DNA of 48,297 nucleotides from the NCBI GenBank assembly GCA_004557825.1, contig SFFL01000015.1, positions 1 through 48,297 of the forward strand, written 5' to 3'. This document shows, piece after piece, positions 1-7,800 of this stretch. The DNA is from Bacteroidales bacterium (GTDB lineage Bacteria > Bacteroidota > Bacteroidia > Bacteroidales > Muribaculaceae). How positions within the stretch are numbered: the stretch's first letter is position 1; each line of letters starts with the position of its first letter. Under the pieces are notes generated by a model that was not told the DNA's origin, did not search any database, and worked only from the letters and a program-made list of their open reading frames with translations. The translations under genes and the position numbers were made by a program.

Positions 1-107
1 CATCTCCATGATGCGCAGTCACAATCATTGTAATAAGGGTGTTGGCAATGGTTGTTAATACAATACTTGCACTCCTGCGGTCGCTGTTCAGTCGGGGTCG
101 GTGTCAT
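1..107 (-). CDS. Cys-rich small phage protein, 3-prime end outside window
   Basis: An ATG at 107 opens a leftward frame that runs off the window edge after 35 codons. The product starts MTPTPTEQRPQE and then carries closely spaced cysteines and a histidine (CKYC, NHC, CDC), which suggests a small metal-binding protein. The start lies two bases after the stop of the upstream lipoprotein gene, as expected for the last visible member of the leftward operon. I do not recognise a family. The frame is inferred from the start context and operon spacing. Confidence 0.5.
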   Translation of the reverse strand, partial: MTPTPTEQRPQECKYCINNHCQHPYYNDCDCASWR

Positions 108-109
108 TT

Positions 110-325
110 TTACTCATCTCCTTTCTCGTGGCATGGGCAGTCGGGGTCGTGGGTGATGCCATTGCACCATTTGGTTGCACTTAGCACGATATAATCATGT
201 CCTTTATATGTGATTACTTCAATATCGTAAGAATAGCGTTCGTCACGCTGTTCTTTTGTTTCTGCCTCGCATCCCGTCAGCGTCAGGGCAAGCAGGGCGA
301 GGAGGGTTAGGGTCAGTTTCTTCAT
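110..325 (-). CDS. Small predicted lipoprotein (71 aa)
   Basis: The N-terminus MKKLTLTLLALLALTLTGC is a signal peptide with an LTGC lipobox, so the mature protein should be lipidated on Cys19 and sit in the cell envelope. The mature part is about 50 residues, acidic, with three further cysteines near the end (KWCNG, DCPCHEKG). The ATG overlaps the stop of the frame ending at 322 as ATGA, implying translational coupling. Phage-encoded envelope lipoproteins can act in superinfection exclusion, but nothing here shows that function. Confidence 0.7.
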   Translation of the reverse strand: MKKLTLTLLALLALTLTGCEAETKEQRDERYSYDIEVITYKGHDYIVLSATKWCNGITHDPDCPCHEKGDE

Positions 326-485
326 ATTTTATCTTTTGTTTGAGTATTTCGGTCTGCACATTGAAATGTATAGTTTTTTTTGTTCTTGTCTTTGTCGGCG
401 CGGTAGCGTAGCAGCTCGCGGTAGCGGTAGCATTCGCTTTTCCGAAGGCTTTTCCACCCTCGCAGAATGTGATGTCGTAGTTCAT
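322..485 (-). pseudogene. Cys-rich small phage protein split by an apparent 1-base frameshift
   Basis: An ATG at 485 overlaps the upstream stop at 482-484 as ATGA and encodes MNYDITFCEGG. The continuation that looks like protein (KSECYRYRELLRYRADKDK, then NYTFQCADRNT) is in the -1 frame and stops at 322, where it overlaps the next ATG, again as ATGA. Both ends are therefore coupled to neighbours but lie in different frames. The slip must fall around 440-458, in a GGAAAA context. The restored product would be about 54 aa, with a C-x(8-9)-CYRY pattern. It could be a real mutation, a sequencing error or, less likely, recoding. Read straight from 485, the frame gives a low-complexity 80-aa product overlapping the next gene by more than 80 bases. 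Confidence 0.55.
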
Positions 486-781
486 TTATTATCTCCCTTC
501 TCCTGCTTGCCGAGGGCGTAGTTGGCACCATCAACAAAAGCATCTCGTATTATTAATCGTTCCCAATCAGAGTCCCCGACATCATAGGCGTAATCTTCTG
601 CCACCTTTTCAACCTCCTCCTGAGTGATTGTCTCTTTCTGCTTGCCGAGGGCGTAGGCGCGGTCGAAGATTTGGTCGAAAGCGTCAAAAATGCCGATGTT
701 CACTTCCTGGTCAATTCCGTTGTCCTTGCAGAATTTGACAAAGCACTCGCGCTTCTGCTGGTCGTATTCGGGTTGTGTCAT
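482..781 (-). CDS. Hypothetical phage protein (99 aa)
   Basis: An acidic, mostly helical-looking protein. It contains two copies of an ALGKQ(E/K) motif (RAYALGKQKET and NYALGKQEKGD), suggesting a short internal duplication. I recognise no family. Its start is four bases after the stop of the 141-aa gene, and its stop overlaps the next ATG as ATGA, so it belongs to the leftward operon. Confidence 0.65.
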   Translation of the reverse strand: MTQPEYDQQKRECFVKFCKDNGIDQEVNIGIFDAFDQIFDRAYALGKQKETITQEEVEKVAEDYAYDVGDSDWERLIIRDAFVDGANYALGKQEKGDNK

Positions 782-785
782 AATT

Positions 786-1211
786 TTATTCTTTGCTTTC
801 GTTCAACTTGTAACCGTGCTCATAAAGATACTCAGCCATAAGCACGGTACATTCGAGAAGATTCTCGGCATACATAGCCACATCGTCTATGCGGCTTTTC
901 TCCGTGTACTTGACTGGCTTATAATACAAGCACCACTGATTGCCGATTACGGGTTCTTCCGGGGATTCAAAATAGATACTTATGCGGTATGCGTAGCCGT
1001 CTATTTTGATTTCTTTCGGCAATAGCGAGAGCAATGAGCTGAGGCTAAAGGCAGGGGCAAAGCCTTCTTCTTTCTTGCGGGCGCAATCTTTGAATGGGGC
1101 AGCCCATAATTCATCGTAGTTGTTGATATACATATCCGCGCTCTCAGCCTGAACGCCGCATTTAAGCAGACGGTCGCTCTGTAATCTGTTAGTTGCTATC
1201 TGTCTTTCCAT
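786..1211 (-). CDS. Hypothetical phage protein (141 aa)
   Basis: Starts MERQIATNRLQSDRLLKCGV. The N-terminal part resembles small phage proteins that begin with a short helical unit (RLLKCGVQAESADM). The middle contains strand-like segments (KIDGYAYRISIYFE, WCLYYKPV) and the C-terminus is a helix (LLECTVLMAEYLYEHGYKL). There is no signal peptide or membrane span and no catalytic motif is visible. It is in line with the neighbours on the minus strand. Function unknown. Confidence 0.65.
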   Translation of the reverse strand: MERQIATNRLQSDRLLKCGVQAESADMYINNYDELWAAPFKDCARKKEEGFAPAFSLSSLLSLLPKEIKIDGYAYRISIYFESPEEPVIGNQWCLYYKPVKYTEKSRIDDVAMYAENLLECTVLMAEYLYEHGYKLNESKE

Positions 1212-1232
1212 ATCTCTTGTTTTTGTGGTGGA

Positions 1233-1337
1233 CTATATAGTCAAATCCAATTTAATTTGTGCCTGGGCGTCTCTTACTCGCTTCTCGGCTCGGCTTCTGC
1301 GCAGAATCTCTTGTTTTATTGTTTCAAATGTTTTCAT
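1233..1337 (-). CDS. Very small basic phage protein (34 aa; start uncertain)
   Basis: The frame from ATG 1337 gives MKTFETIKQEILRRSRAEKR followed by about 14 residues, a charged amphipathic helix. The ATG is 12 bases past the stop of the upstream Cys-rich gene. An in-frame ATG at 1388 would add 17 residues that are only the other-frame translation of the upstream gene, so the shorter start is preferred. No family recognised. Confidence 0.4.
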   Translation of the reverse strand: MKTFETIKQEILRRSRAEKRVRDAQAQIKLDLTI

Positions 1338-1348
1338 ATCTGTTTGAA

Positions 1349-1537
1349 TTATTTTTGTTTGCTGGTTCTGTGCTTCTTCTGTTGCCATGCTGCACCCTTT
1401 CTGAACCCCTCCACGAATGTGGTTGTGCAAACCTTGAAAGTCAAAGGAGAGCATCCTTTGAGGGGGCAGCTTCCGCATCTTCGGCTTCTTCCGTCAGCGG
1501 TCATTGCGGCTTTTGTTGTCGGGTCTTTCTGTGTCAT
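1349..1537 (-). CDS. Small Cys-containing phage protein (62 aa)
   Basis: The start ATG at 1537 overlaps the preceding stop (1534-1536) as ATGA. The product contains a compact CGSCPLKGC cluster and a further Cys (FKVCTTTF), followed by VEGFRKGAAW and a basic tail, so it may bind zinc. The longer frame that includes this segment begins at 1789 inside another gene and has no independent support. The coupled start and Cys cluster are why I call it real. Confidence 0.5.
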   Translation of the reverse strand: MTQKDPTTKAAMTADGRSRRCGSCPLKGCSPLTFKVCTTTFVEGFRKGAAWQQKKHRTSKQK

Positions 1538-1821
1538 TCTGCTTGTCTGATGTATGTGTCCTTGATGATGTCGTTGAGGGTTGCTTCGCCTCCGTATTGC
1601 AGCCTGTCCCGCATGATGAATGCCGCCATTCTTATCTTCTCGAGGTTGCCCCTCTTGATTGCTTGCTTCCATGCTTTCCTTTCCCGGATGAGACGGGTGG
1701 ATATGTGGAAGCCGAGCCGGATTGCGCCCCATGCAAGGGCAAGCGTGAAGACGGAAAGGAGCGCGGCGATGATTGCAAATGCCGTCCATCCGCAGATGCT
1801 GATGATGTAGTCCATGTTCAT
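1534..1821 (-). CDS. Small membrane protein (95 aa)
   Basis: ATG 1821 overlaps the stop of the previous gene (1818-1820) as ATGA and gives MNMDYIISICGWTAFAI, leading into one long hydrophobic stretch, residues about 5-40, and then a basic cytoplasmic-looking helix (STRLIRERKAWKQAIKRG). The C-terminus (RMAAFIMRDRLQYGGEATLN) is soluble. A one-span or hairpin membrane protein of the element; role unknown. A longer upstream extension to 2127 only reads the neighbouring gene in the wrong frame. Confidence 0.6.
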   Translation of the reverse strand: MNMDYIISICGWTAFAIIAALLSVFTLALAWGAIRLGFHISTRLIRERKAWKQAIKRGNLEKIRMAAFIMRDRLQYGGEATLNDIIKDTYIRQAE

Positions 1822-2042
1822 TTCGGTTTGATGTGGTACTTTATAAGTCCACTTTTTTCTTCCTGTTCCGTCTCCAGCACCTCCGTCCTGTCTTCGTAGA
1901 AAAGGCAAACCGATTGTGCGCATCCCTCGTCGTCCCGGTTGTACCGCACTGATAAAAGAGCGACTCCGTGCTGGGCTTCGATGCTCTTTGCAAGTTCCAT
2001 GAACTCGCGCTGGATTTTCCAAATGGTTTCGTTGCTCGTCAT
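1818..2042 (-). CDS. Hypothetical phage protein (74 aa)
   Basis: The product begins MTSNETIWKIQREFMELAKS and continues with an alternating helix/strand pattern (GVALLSVRYNRDD, SVCLFYEDRTE). It is compact and soluble, with no signal and no recognisable domain. The ATG overlaps the stop of the HTH gene upstream as ATGA, and its own stop overlaps the membrane-protein start, so it is embedded in a coupled chain of small genes. Confidence 0.6.
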   Translation of the reverse strand: MTSNETIWKIQREFMELAKSIEAQHGVALLSVRYNRDDEGCAQSVCLFYEDRTEVLETEQEEKSGLIKYHIKPK

Positions 2043-2278
2043 GATTGCTCGGGATTAATGTAATACTCTGCGTACCGCTTTCCGTTGTTGGGGTTCTTGA
2101 CCATCCTCTTGCAGATGTCGATGCCACGCTGCCGGAGGTCGTTCACTCGGGATGCCAGCCGGAAGCATCCAAACTGCGTCAGGGCTTGGATGGAGGTCAG
2201 CGTTTTGCCCTCCTGCAGCCATGCGAGGATTTGCTTGAATTGGCTTGCGCTGCTCTTTGGGTTGGGGTTGTCGTTCAT
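2039..2278 (-). CDS. Helix-turn-helix protein (HTH_39-like, 79 aa)
   Basis: The core (ILAWLQEGKTLTSIQALTQF then GCFRLASRVNDLRQRGIDI) matches the winged-helix pattern of small phage HTH proteins of the PF14090 type: L-x2-G-x2-LT-x2-A...G..RLA.RI.DLR..G. The C-terminus KRYAEYYI would form the wing. It likely binds DNA, either as an operon regulator or in replication initiation next to the primase-helicase gene 22 bases upstream. The family call rests on motif recognition only. Confidence 0.75.
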   Translation of the reverse strand: MNDNPNPKSSASQFKQILAWLQEGKTLTSIQALTQFGCFRLASRVNDLRQRGIDICKRMVKNPNNGKRYAEYYINPEQS

Positions 2279-2300
2279 ATCTCTTGGGTTTATGGGGTTT

Positions 2301-4142
2301 TTAAAATGGGGCTTCCTCGTCCGATGGTCTCAGCCAATCGTCAAAGTCAAATGTCGCGGCTTCCTGTGCTTCCTGCTGCCGTCTGCGCTCCTCCTCGACA
2401 AGGTGGTTGCTGTTGTCCCACACAGGCTCTGTGCCGTTGAAAAATGGGACGTACCTGCCGTTGTTAAGGTTGTACTTCATGAGGGCTGTTCCCGGCTCTC
2501 CGAGGTGTCTGAACTTGACCTTTTCGATGCGGATCTCCACCGTGTTGTTAACCCGGTCGCGGTGTACCACGATGCCGAAGTCCGCCTTGTTGAAGAAGTG
2601 AGCCGAGCCGCTGATGTCGTAGAGCGTCGGGGGGTCTATCTTTCCGTCTTTGTTCTTGGCTGGCTTCGTGGGGTGCGCCATCAGAATGATGAGGATGTCG
2701 TGCTGCTGTGCGAAGTTGGTTAGTCGGTCGAGCAGTTGGCTGATGTAGTCCGTCTCTTTCATGCCGCTCTTTTCGTCCTCCAGCCTGTTGTAGGGGTCAA
2801 TGACAAGAGCCTTGATGCCTTTGCGCCGGACGAGGTATTTGGCTTTTTCGAGGATCGTGTCCACCTTGTAGTCGCTCGGTGCGATGAAGAAGAAGTTCTG
2901 CTCAAGGTGTTCCTTGACCTGCTTGTACTCCCCGAATGTCAGGTGCTTTTGGTCGAAGTGCTTTCCTGTAAACTTTTCGATGAGTTTGCTTGCGTGGTAT
3001 GCGAGGGGAGCGTTCTCCGGGCTGAAATATGCAAATCGCCATCCGTACCTTATGTTGAGCCGCTCCGCCATCTCGTCGATGAACTCCGATTTGCCGCTGC
3101 CGGGGTAGCCTGTTACCAAGCAGAGGCGTTTCGTCTCGAAGCTGATCAGTCGGTCGACGTTCTCGTGTCCCATCGTCACGCCTTTCTGCAATCCAAATTC
3201 AAAGATCGCGTCGAGGCTCTGTTCGAAGTCCGAGACCGTGAAGACTCCCTCGACCTTGATTTCCGGGGCTTGGGCTATGCATTGCAGGAGGCTCTCCCTG
3301 CCGTGTGCCATGAGGTGTTCGTTGGCATCCTTGCAGTCCTCTCCGAAGTCAAGCACCCGGCATCTGTCCGCTCCGAACCGCCGGATCAGCTCGTCCCGGA
3401 GCATAACTCCTTTCGCATCTGTATCGACCGCTATGTAGATGGTCTCCTTATCCTCGAAGTAGTCCTCTATGAAATCGTCGAGGTAGTCAAGGTTGGCGTT
3501 TGCTCCGTTGGGGACGCTGACAACGTCGTGCCGTCCGACTTCGTAGAAGCTCAAGGCATCCATTTCGCCCTCGACGATGATGCACTCTTTCTTGCCCTTG
3601 ATCGCGTCGATGTTGTAGGGTATCAGTTCCGCGCCGGAGCAGAGCTTGAAGCACTTGTCTCCTGTTCTGAACTTGGTGTTGATGAGCTGTCCGTCCCGGT
3701 AGTAGTTAAACTGCACCGTGTTGATTTTGCCGTTCTTCTGCGGCATCCATTCTTCGCCCTCCGTTACCTTGAGGGCTTCAAGGGTCGCTTGGCTGATTCC
3801 CCTGCCTGCGAACCATGCGAGTGCGCGTTGTCCCATCGGTGCGTGAGGCTTCGGGGTCGGTCTCTTGTATTCCGGCTTCTGCTTGCGGATCTGCGCAGGT
3901 CTGAACCACGGCTGTCTCTCCATCCATTGCTTCTTCTCGCTCTCTGAGGGGACGGCTGCGCATCCGCTGAAGCCGCAGTAATGGCATTTGAACATCCCTG
4001 TCTGCATATTGACCGAGAGGCTCTTGTCGCGCTTATTGTGTCGTTGGTCGTGGCATTGGGGGCAGTATGTCTTGGCGTTGGTGGCATGGCTGCTCAGACG
4101 GCTCACGTCGATGCCGAATCTTTCAAAGTCGAGATTGTTCAT
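2301..4142 (-). CDS. Phage primase-helicase (zinc finger, Toprim, DnaB/RecA-like ATPase)
   Basis: A 613-aa bifunctional replication enzyme of the T7 gp4/Twinkle type. Visible in order: a CHC2-type zinc ribbon (C27-x2-C30 and C53-x2-C56), a Toprim domain with the EGE motif at 191-193 and the DTD pair at 240-242, and a RecA-fold helicase with Walker A TGYPGSGKS (344-352) and Walker B KALVIDPYN. It should unwind the fork and lay primers for phage replication. ATG 4142 is preferred over 4157 because it overlaps the upstream stop as ATGA. The last six residues, DEEAPF, resemble the acidic-PF tail of single-strand-binding proteins, and host DnaB in this window ends in a similar way. Confidence 0.9.
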   Translation of the reverse strand: MNNLDFERFGIDVSRLSSHATNAKTYCPQCHDQRHNKRDKSLSVNMQTGMFKCHYCGFSGCAAVPSESEKKQWMERQPWFRPAQIRKQKPEYKRPTPKPHAPMGQRALAWFAGRGISQATLEALKVTEGEEWMPQKNGKINTVQFNYYRDGQLINTKFRTGDKCFKLCSGAELIPYNIDAIKGKKECIIVEGEMDALSFYEVGRHDVVSVPNGANANLDYLDDFIEDYFEDKETIYIAVDTDAKGVMLRDELIRRFGADRCRVLDFGEDCKDANEHLMAHGRESLLQCIAQAPEIKVEGVFTVSDFEQSLDAIFEFGLQKGVTMGHENVDRLISFETKRLCLVTGYPGSGKSEFIDEMAERLNIRYGWRFAYFSPENAPLAYHASKLIEKFTGKHFDQKHLTFGEYKQVKEHLEQNFFFIAPSDYKVDTILEKAKYLVRRKGIKALVIDPYNRLEDEKSGMKETDYISQLLDRLTNFAQQHDILIILMAHPTKPAKNKDGKIDPPTLYDISGSAHFFNKADFGIVVHRDRVNNTVEIRIEKVKFRHLGEPGTALMKYNLNNGRYVPFFNGTEPVWDNSNHLVEEERRRQQEAQEAATFDFDDWLRPSDEEAPF

Positions 4143-5047
4143 ATCGTTTTCTCCCATTGTTTGGTGGTCTCACTCCAATAGTGCGCGTCCGATGGTCTTG
4201 GGGGTGCTTCCGGCGGCACAGGCTGTCCGCTCGTGCCGTAGGTGCGTATTCCCTTGCTGTTGATGAATTCGCCGACACCGAGGCTCTGTGCGCCCTGTAC
4301 GGGGGTCTGCGCCCTGTCTCTCGATGCCCATGTGCGGACGGTCGCTCTCCAGTCTTTCATGGGGTTGCGTCCCACGCGCCAGCCGTTGGAGGTGTAGTAG
4401 TCCACGAAATGTTCCGGGTCAATGCTGAACCCCTTTTCTTGGGCGTAAGCCCTTACCTCGTCAACCGTGGGGGCGGAAAAACGCGAGGCGTTTTTCTTTT
4501 CCCCTACAGGGGTTTTCTTTATTGGTTTACTTTCCTTTGCTTTACTTTCCTTTACTTTAGGGTTATCTTCGGTTATGTTTTGCGCCGTTTCGGTTATGTT
4601 TTGGTTATCTTCTCCGCGCTGGTAGTAAGGGTTCGGTTGTCCTTTGCGGAAATTTGGGTTACCGCCCCTGCGTCCGTTCTGCCGATTGATTTCAGCCCTC
4701 TGTCTGCGTCTCTCTCTTGCCTCCAGCAAGGGGATGAAGCGACGCTTGAGGGCTTCGCTGTAAACCTTTCCGTCTTCCTGTTGAAGGAGTCCGATGCGCG
4801 TGGCGTAGTCGATGATTTCCCTCAGTTCCTCGACAGGCACGTCGTAATCTGCGGCGAGAAGCTCTTGGTCGACCTCGCTGTATGGCAGCTCGAAGTCTTC
4901 GCTGTCGGTCAGTGTCTCCAGCAGGAAACACCACACAGCGTATCCTGTGTGGCTGAATTTGCGGCGGAGAGCGGTGACCTTGATGTCGTTCCTCATGTCC
5001 GAGTCGTGTGGGAAAAATTCCGCGTCGTTTTTATTTTGTCGTGCCAT
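4139..5047 (-). CDS. DUF4373 (Lin1244-like) replication-associated protein
   Basis: From ATG 5047 the product (302 aa) begins MARQNKNDAEFFPHDSD. It has the DUF4373/Lin1244-type N-terminal winged-helix pattern: PHD, ND.K...LRRKFSHTGYAVW, then helix and wing up to about residue 110. A low-complexity linker rich in N, Q, K and E follows. The C-terminal block (SFVDYYTSNGWRVG-like, PMKDWRATVRTW) resembles the DnaD/replisome-organiser tail, where FVDYY...GW.....DW.A.VR.W is typical. Likely role: origin binding or helicase loading, directly upstream of the primase-helicase. A longer frame from 5113 overlaps the helicase gene and is rejected. Confidence 0.75.
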   Translation of the reverse strand: MARQNKNDAEFFPHDSDMRNDIKVTALRRKFSHTGYAVWCFLLETLTDSEDFELPYSEVDQELLAADYDVPVEELREIIDYATRIGLLQQEDGKVYSEALKRRFIPLLEARERRRQRAEINRQNGRRGGNPNFRKGQPNPYYQRGEDNQNITETAQNITEDNPKVKESKAKESKPIKKTPVGEKKNASRFSAPTVDEVRAYAQEKGFSIDPEHFVDYYTSNGWRVGRNPMKDWRATVRTWASRDRAQTPVQGAQSLGVGEFINSKGIRTYGTSGQPVPPEAPPRPSDAHYWSETTKQWEKTI

Positions 5048-5061
5048 ATCCGGGATGTCGT

Positions 5062-6438
5062 TTAAAGTGTTGCTACGATGGATTTGCGCAGGGCTTCGTT
5101 GCGGCTGTTCCACTCAAAGGTGCGTATCATCCATTGCTTGTAATTGGTGGGGATATCTTTTATTTTCTCCCCTTTGTATTTGCCGAAGGGCATTATCTCA
5201 ATGGGAGGCATCTGGTTGTTGTCGATAGCATCCGTGTCGGCCTTGGTGTATTTTCCGATTTGGTCGATGGGGATGCCGCTCAGCAGGCGCCCTCCGCTGC
5301 CGAACATCCGCCATATCTTGCCCTGCTCGAAGGTGATATCCTCAACCTTGCCGAATCGCTTAACGTTGCCTCCGAGGTCGATGATGAGCGCGTCTTCCTT
5401 GCCTGGGTCGATGCGCGTGGCTCGTCCGATGATTTGGTAGTAGAGGGCAATCGAGGCGGTGCTGATGCCCAGCACGATGCAGTCGATACCTGTGTAATCG
5501 AAGCCGGTTGAAAGCACCCTCACATTAAAGAGCACCCGGATGCGCCCGGCTCTGAACTCGTCTATGGTGTGCTGGCGCTCCCGCTTATCCATATCTCCGT
5601 AGATTACTGCCGAGCCGGGATAATGCTCGGAGAGGGCTATAGCGTCCGATACGCTGGGCGCAAAGGCGAGGATGTGCTTCCGCTCGGGGTGGCTGTCTAA
5701 GGCTCGTATAATCGCCTCTGTGCCGCCGTTAGCGTCGTATGCTGCCTGCACACTTTCCTCGGTGTACTCGCTCTTGCTGGTATTGAAAACCAGGAGGCTG
5801 TCGTCGAATCCTTCCGCCTGATATGTCAGCTTGCTCCAAAAGCCCAGGCGAACCATCTCCTCGACCTGCCCGATGTGGATGATATTTTTAAAAAAGTTTC
5901 CCTTCTTGCTCCGGCTCGTCAGCATTACCAGCTTGGAATAGGTGTTGCCGTCACGGTCGTAGTTCTGCTGTAGCTTCACCGGTGTTGCCGTGATGCCGAG
6001 AACGTGCGTGATGCCGCTCTCCTGGAGAAAACGTCCCAGCATCGAGTCAGCCTCGCGGGGATAGAGATGTGCCTCGTCGATGAGCATCTTTGTAAAGCCG
6101 TGCGCCTTGAATTCCTTGCCCAGGTTCTTGATGGTGCCGATTGTGGCGTATGTTATCTGCGCCATCTCGCGCTTGCCAAAGCTCGCGCTGTAAATCCCGG
6201 CATTACTGCCAAACCACCCGCATAACGTTTCGTATTTGTTGAAGTTCTGCTCCAGCAGCTCCTTCGATGGCTGCAAAATGAGCAGCTTGTCGGTGGTGCT
6301 CCTGGCTACATAGGCCGTTAGGATGCTCTTGCCCCACGCCGTCGGCAGAACAATAAGGCTGGGCTTGGGCTTCTTCTCCTTAAAGAAGGCGATAGCCTTG
6401 CGAATAGGTTCTTCCTGGTTTTCTCTGAGTGTTATCAT
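5062..6438 (-). CDS. DEAH-box superfamily II helicase with ExoX-like C-terminal motif
   Basis: 458 aa. Motif I is PTAWGKS (32-38), motif II DEAH (121-124), motif III GITATP, and the second RecA lobe ends in the motif VI segment QIIGRATRIDPG. After this core the C-terminus carries FGKYKGEKIKDIP followed by a Trp-containing helix, the short module found at the end of ExoX-type and DUF3820-like proteins. Such ResIII-type helicases are common in phage replication modules, where they act on forks or replication origins. It starts four bases past a possible 37-aa ORF and ends 14 bases before the DUF4373 gene. Confidence 0.85.
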   Translation of the reverse strand: MITLRENQEEPIRKAIAFFKEKKPKPSLIVLPTAWGKSILTAYVARSTTDKLLILQPSKELLEQNFNKYETLCGWFGSNAGIYSASFGKREMAQITYATIGTIKNLGKEFKAHGFTKMLIDEAHLYPREADSMLGRFLQESGITHVLGITATPVKLQQNYDRDGNTYSKLVMLTSRSKKGNFFKNIIHIGQVEEMVRLGFWSKLTYQAEGFDDSLLVFNTSKSEYTEESVQAAYDANGGTEAIIRALDSHPERKHILAFAPSVSDAIALSEHYPGSAVIYGDMDKRERQHTIDEFRAGRIRVLFNVRVLSTGFDYTGIDCIVLGISTASIALYYQIIGRATRIDPGKEDALIIDLGGNVKRFGKVEDITFEQGKIWRMFGSGGRLLSGIPIDQIGKYTKADTDAIDNNQMPPIEIMPFGKYKGEKIKDIPTNYKQWMIRTFEWNSRNEALRKSIVATL

Positions 6439-6441
6439 TTT

Positions 6442-6555
6442 TCATTTATTGGTATAAAACTCCGCAGGCAGGGCTAACCACGCATTACAGCTGCGCCGGG
6501 AATCCTTTCGACCTTCCCACCCGTTTGCGGAGAATATGTTGCTGGCCTGGTTCAT
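6442..6555 (-). CDS. Possible very small phage protein (37 aa)
   Basis: A short frame beginning MNQASNIFSANGWEGRKDS with balanced composition (WEGRKDSRRSCNAW, LPAEFY) and a stop four bases before the helicase ATG. It fills an otherwise empty 156-base gap in a tightly packed operon. No family recognised; support is context and composition only. Confidence 0.4.
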   Translation of the reverse strand: MNQASNIFSANGWEGRKDSRRSCNAWLALPAEFYTNK

Positions 6556-6594
6556 TTATCGGTCTTTCGGTTATTATTTGCGATTATACTATAA

Positions 6595-6783
6595 TCATTT
6601 CTCGGCGAACCTTTGTCCTTTATCGTCTGCATCCTTCCGTTCCAGTTTCCTGGCCAGGAGAAGGGCAATGCGCTGGCGGTTGCGCTCTTTGTTGTCGCAC
6701 GCGTCGAGCTCTCTGCCCAGAGCTGCGTATGCCCGCAGGAGTTCTACAGCCTTGGCTCTGTCTGCATTGGAAATGCTTATCAT
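6595..6783 (-). CDS. Small helical phage protein (62 aa)
   Basis: From ATG 6783 the product is MISISNADRAKAVELLRAYA followed by a long charged helical stretch (ELDACDNKERNRQRIALLLARKLER). The pattern resembles two amphipathic helices or a short coiled coil. The frame extends upstream to 6903 only inside the exonuclease gene, so the internal ATG, 31 bases after that gene ends, is chosen. Function unknown. Confidence 0.55.
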   Translation of the reverse strand: MISISNADRAKAVELLRAYAALGRELDACDNKERNRQRIALLLARKLERKDADDKGQRFAEK

Positions 6784-6814
6784 AATGCTCTGTATAGCCC
6801 GATTTGATGATTGA

Positions 6815-7762
6815 TTATTTGAGCAGGAATCGCCGTGCGCCCTGCTGGATATGGGTGTATTGTGCAGCCAACTCCGGATGATCGGCTGTGAAGGCCTTTG
6901 CATCGAACTTGTTGCTGGGTTTGGGAGCCTTCCAGGTGGCGATGGTGTCCCCGCCGTAGCTGAGGGCTTCTGCGTCGGCGAATGCCATCTTGATGCTGTT
7001 CTCGAGTTCCTCCTTGCGGCTCTCCAACGCGTCTATTTCCTTGCGCACCCCCTTGAGCTTCGTGTAGGCTTCGAAGACCTCGTCGCTGCACTCGATGGTT
7101 TTGCCGTCGGTGTGCCAGTTATACTTGAGTACCACATCCTTGACGCTGACCGCGCTCGGCTCCTTGCCGCCTATCACGCAATCCTGCCAGAATTTGGTCA
7201 CCTCCTCCACAAGCCACTCGTAGAAGTCGGGCACCAGGGTAAGATCCTGATAGCCGAAATCGAAGCCGTTCCCTGCCGATAGCCACGCCAAGCTCCCCTG
7301 CTGATATCCGGCCGTGCCGAGCTGATACTGCACCTGGCAGAACCAATACTTCGGCAGGTCGTCGGGGTCGACCTTCATCCGTGTGGTCTTGATTTCGAGG
7401 ATGCCTTTGTCTTCAGGGCTGCGGCTCTCTCCGAGCCAGTAGGTGCGGTCGGGCGACACCTGCAGGTGGGGGTTCTGATTGTTGCGGATAATCCAGTCGA
7501 TTGCGCTACGCTTGATAACCTCGCGCCCGGTAGCATCGGCCCACATCCGGCTGACTGCATCTTCGAGGTGGTGCCCGTTGCGCATCGCTGCATTCTCTTG
7601 TTTCGGTTCGTCCAACCCGGTCTTGCGTCGCCAAAGCTGGTAGGGTGTCTCCCACGGGTTGAGTCCTACGATGGTTGCGACTTCGCTGCTACCGATGCCG
7701 CCCTTGCGAACTTCCAGCCATTCCTCGCGGCTGGCCGGTCTGATAATTGTCACGTTGTTCAT
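6815..7762 (-). CDS. YqaJ-type phage exonuclease (lambda exo-like recombinase)
   Basis: 315 aa from ATG 7762 (MNNVTIIRPASREEWLEVRK). The YqaJ/PD-(D/E)xK signature is clear: GGIGSSEVATIVGLNPWETP at 21-40, the metal-binding GHHLE (E67), SPD (D105) and LEIKT (E123, K125), then the QVQYQLG motif around 143-149. These enzymes resect 5-prime ends of double-stranded DNA and work with a single-strand annealing protein; the gene upstream is a candidate partner. A coiled-coil-like C-terminal segment (KGVRKEIDALESRKEELENS) follows the catalytic core. The TTG start at 7804 lies over the preceding small gene and is less likely. Confidence 0.88.
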   Translation of the reverse strand: MNNVTIIRPASREEWLEVRKGGIGSSEVATIVGLNPWETPYQLWRRKTGLDEPKQENAAMRNGHHLEDAVSRMWADATGREVIKRSAIDWIIRNNQNPHLQVSPDRTYWLGESRSPEDKGILEIKTTRMKVDPDDLPKYWFCQVQYQLGTAGYQQGSLAWLSAGNGFDFGYQDLTLVPDFYEWLVEEVTKFWQDCVIGGKEPSAVSVKDVVLKYNWHTDGKTIECSDEVFEAYTKLKGVRKEIDALESRKEELENSIKMAFADAEALSYGGDTIATWKAPKPSNKFDAKAFTADHPELAAQYTHIQQGARRFLLK

Positions 7763-7800
7763 AATTCTGTAATTTTTGAGGTTATTGATGGGGAGAGCTG

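Noticed and set aside
2736..3947. 403-aa plus-strand open frame
   Set aside because: It lies antisense to the primase-helicase, whose zinc, Toprim and Walker motifs are unmistakable. The plus product has biased composition (Val/Leu/Asp rich) and no motifs.
4067..5065. 332-aa plus-strand open frame
   Set aside because: Antisense shadow of the DUF4373-type gene; Cys/Phe-rich translation without domain features.
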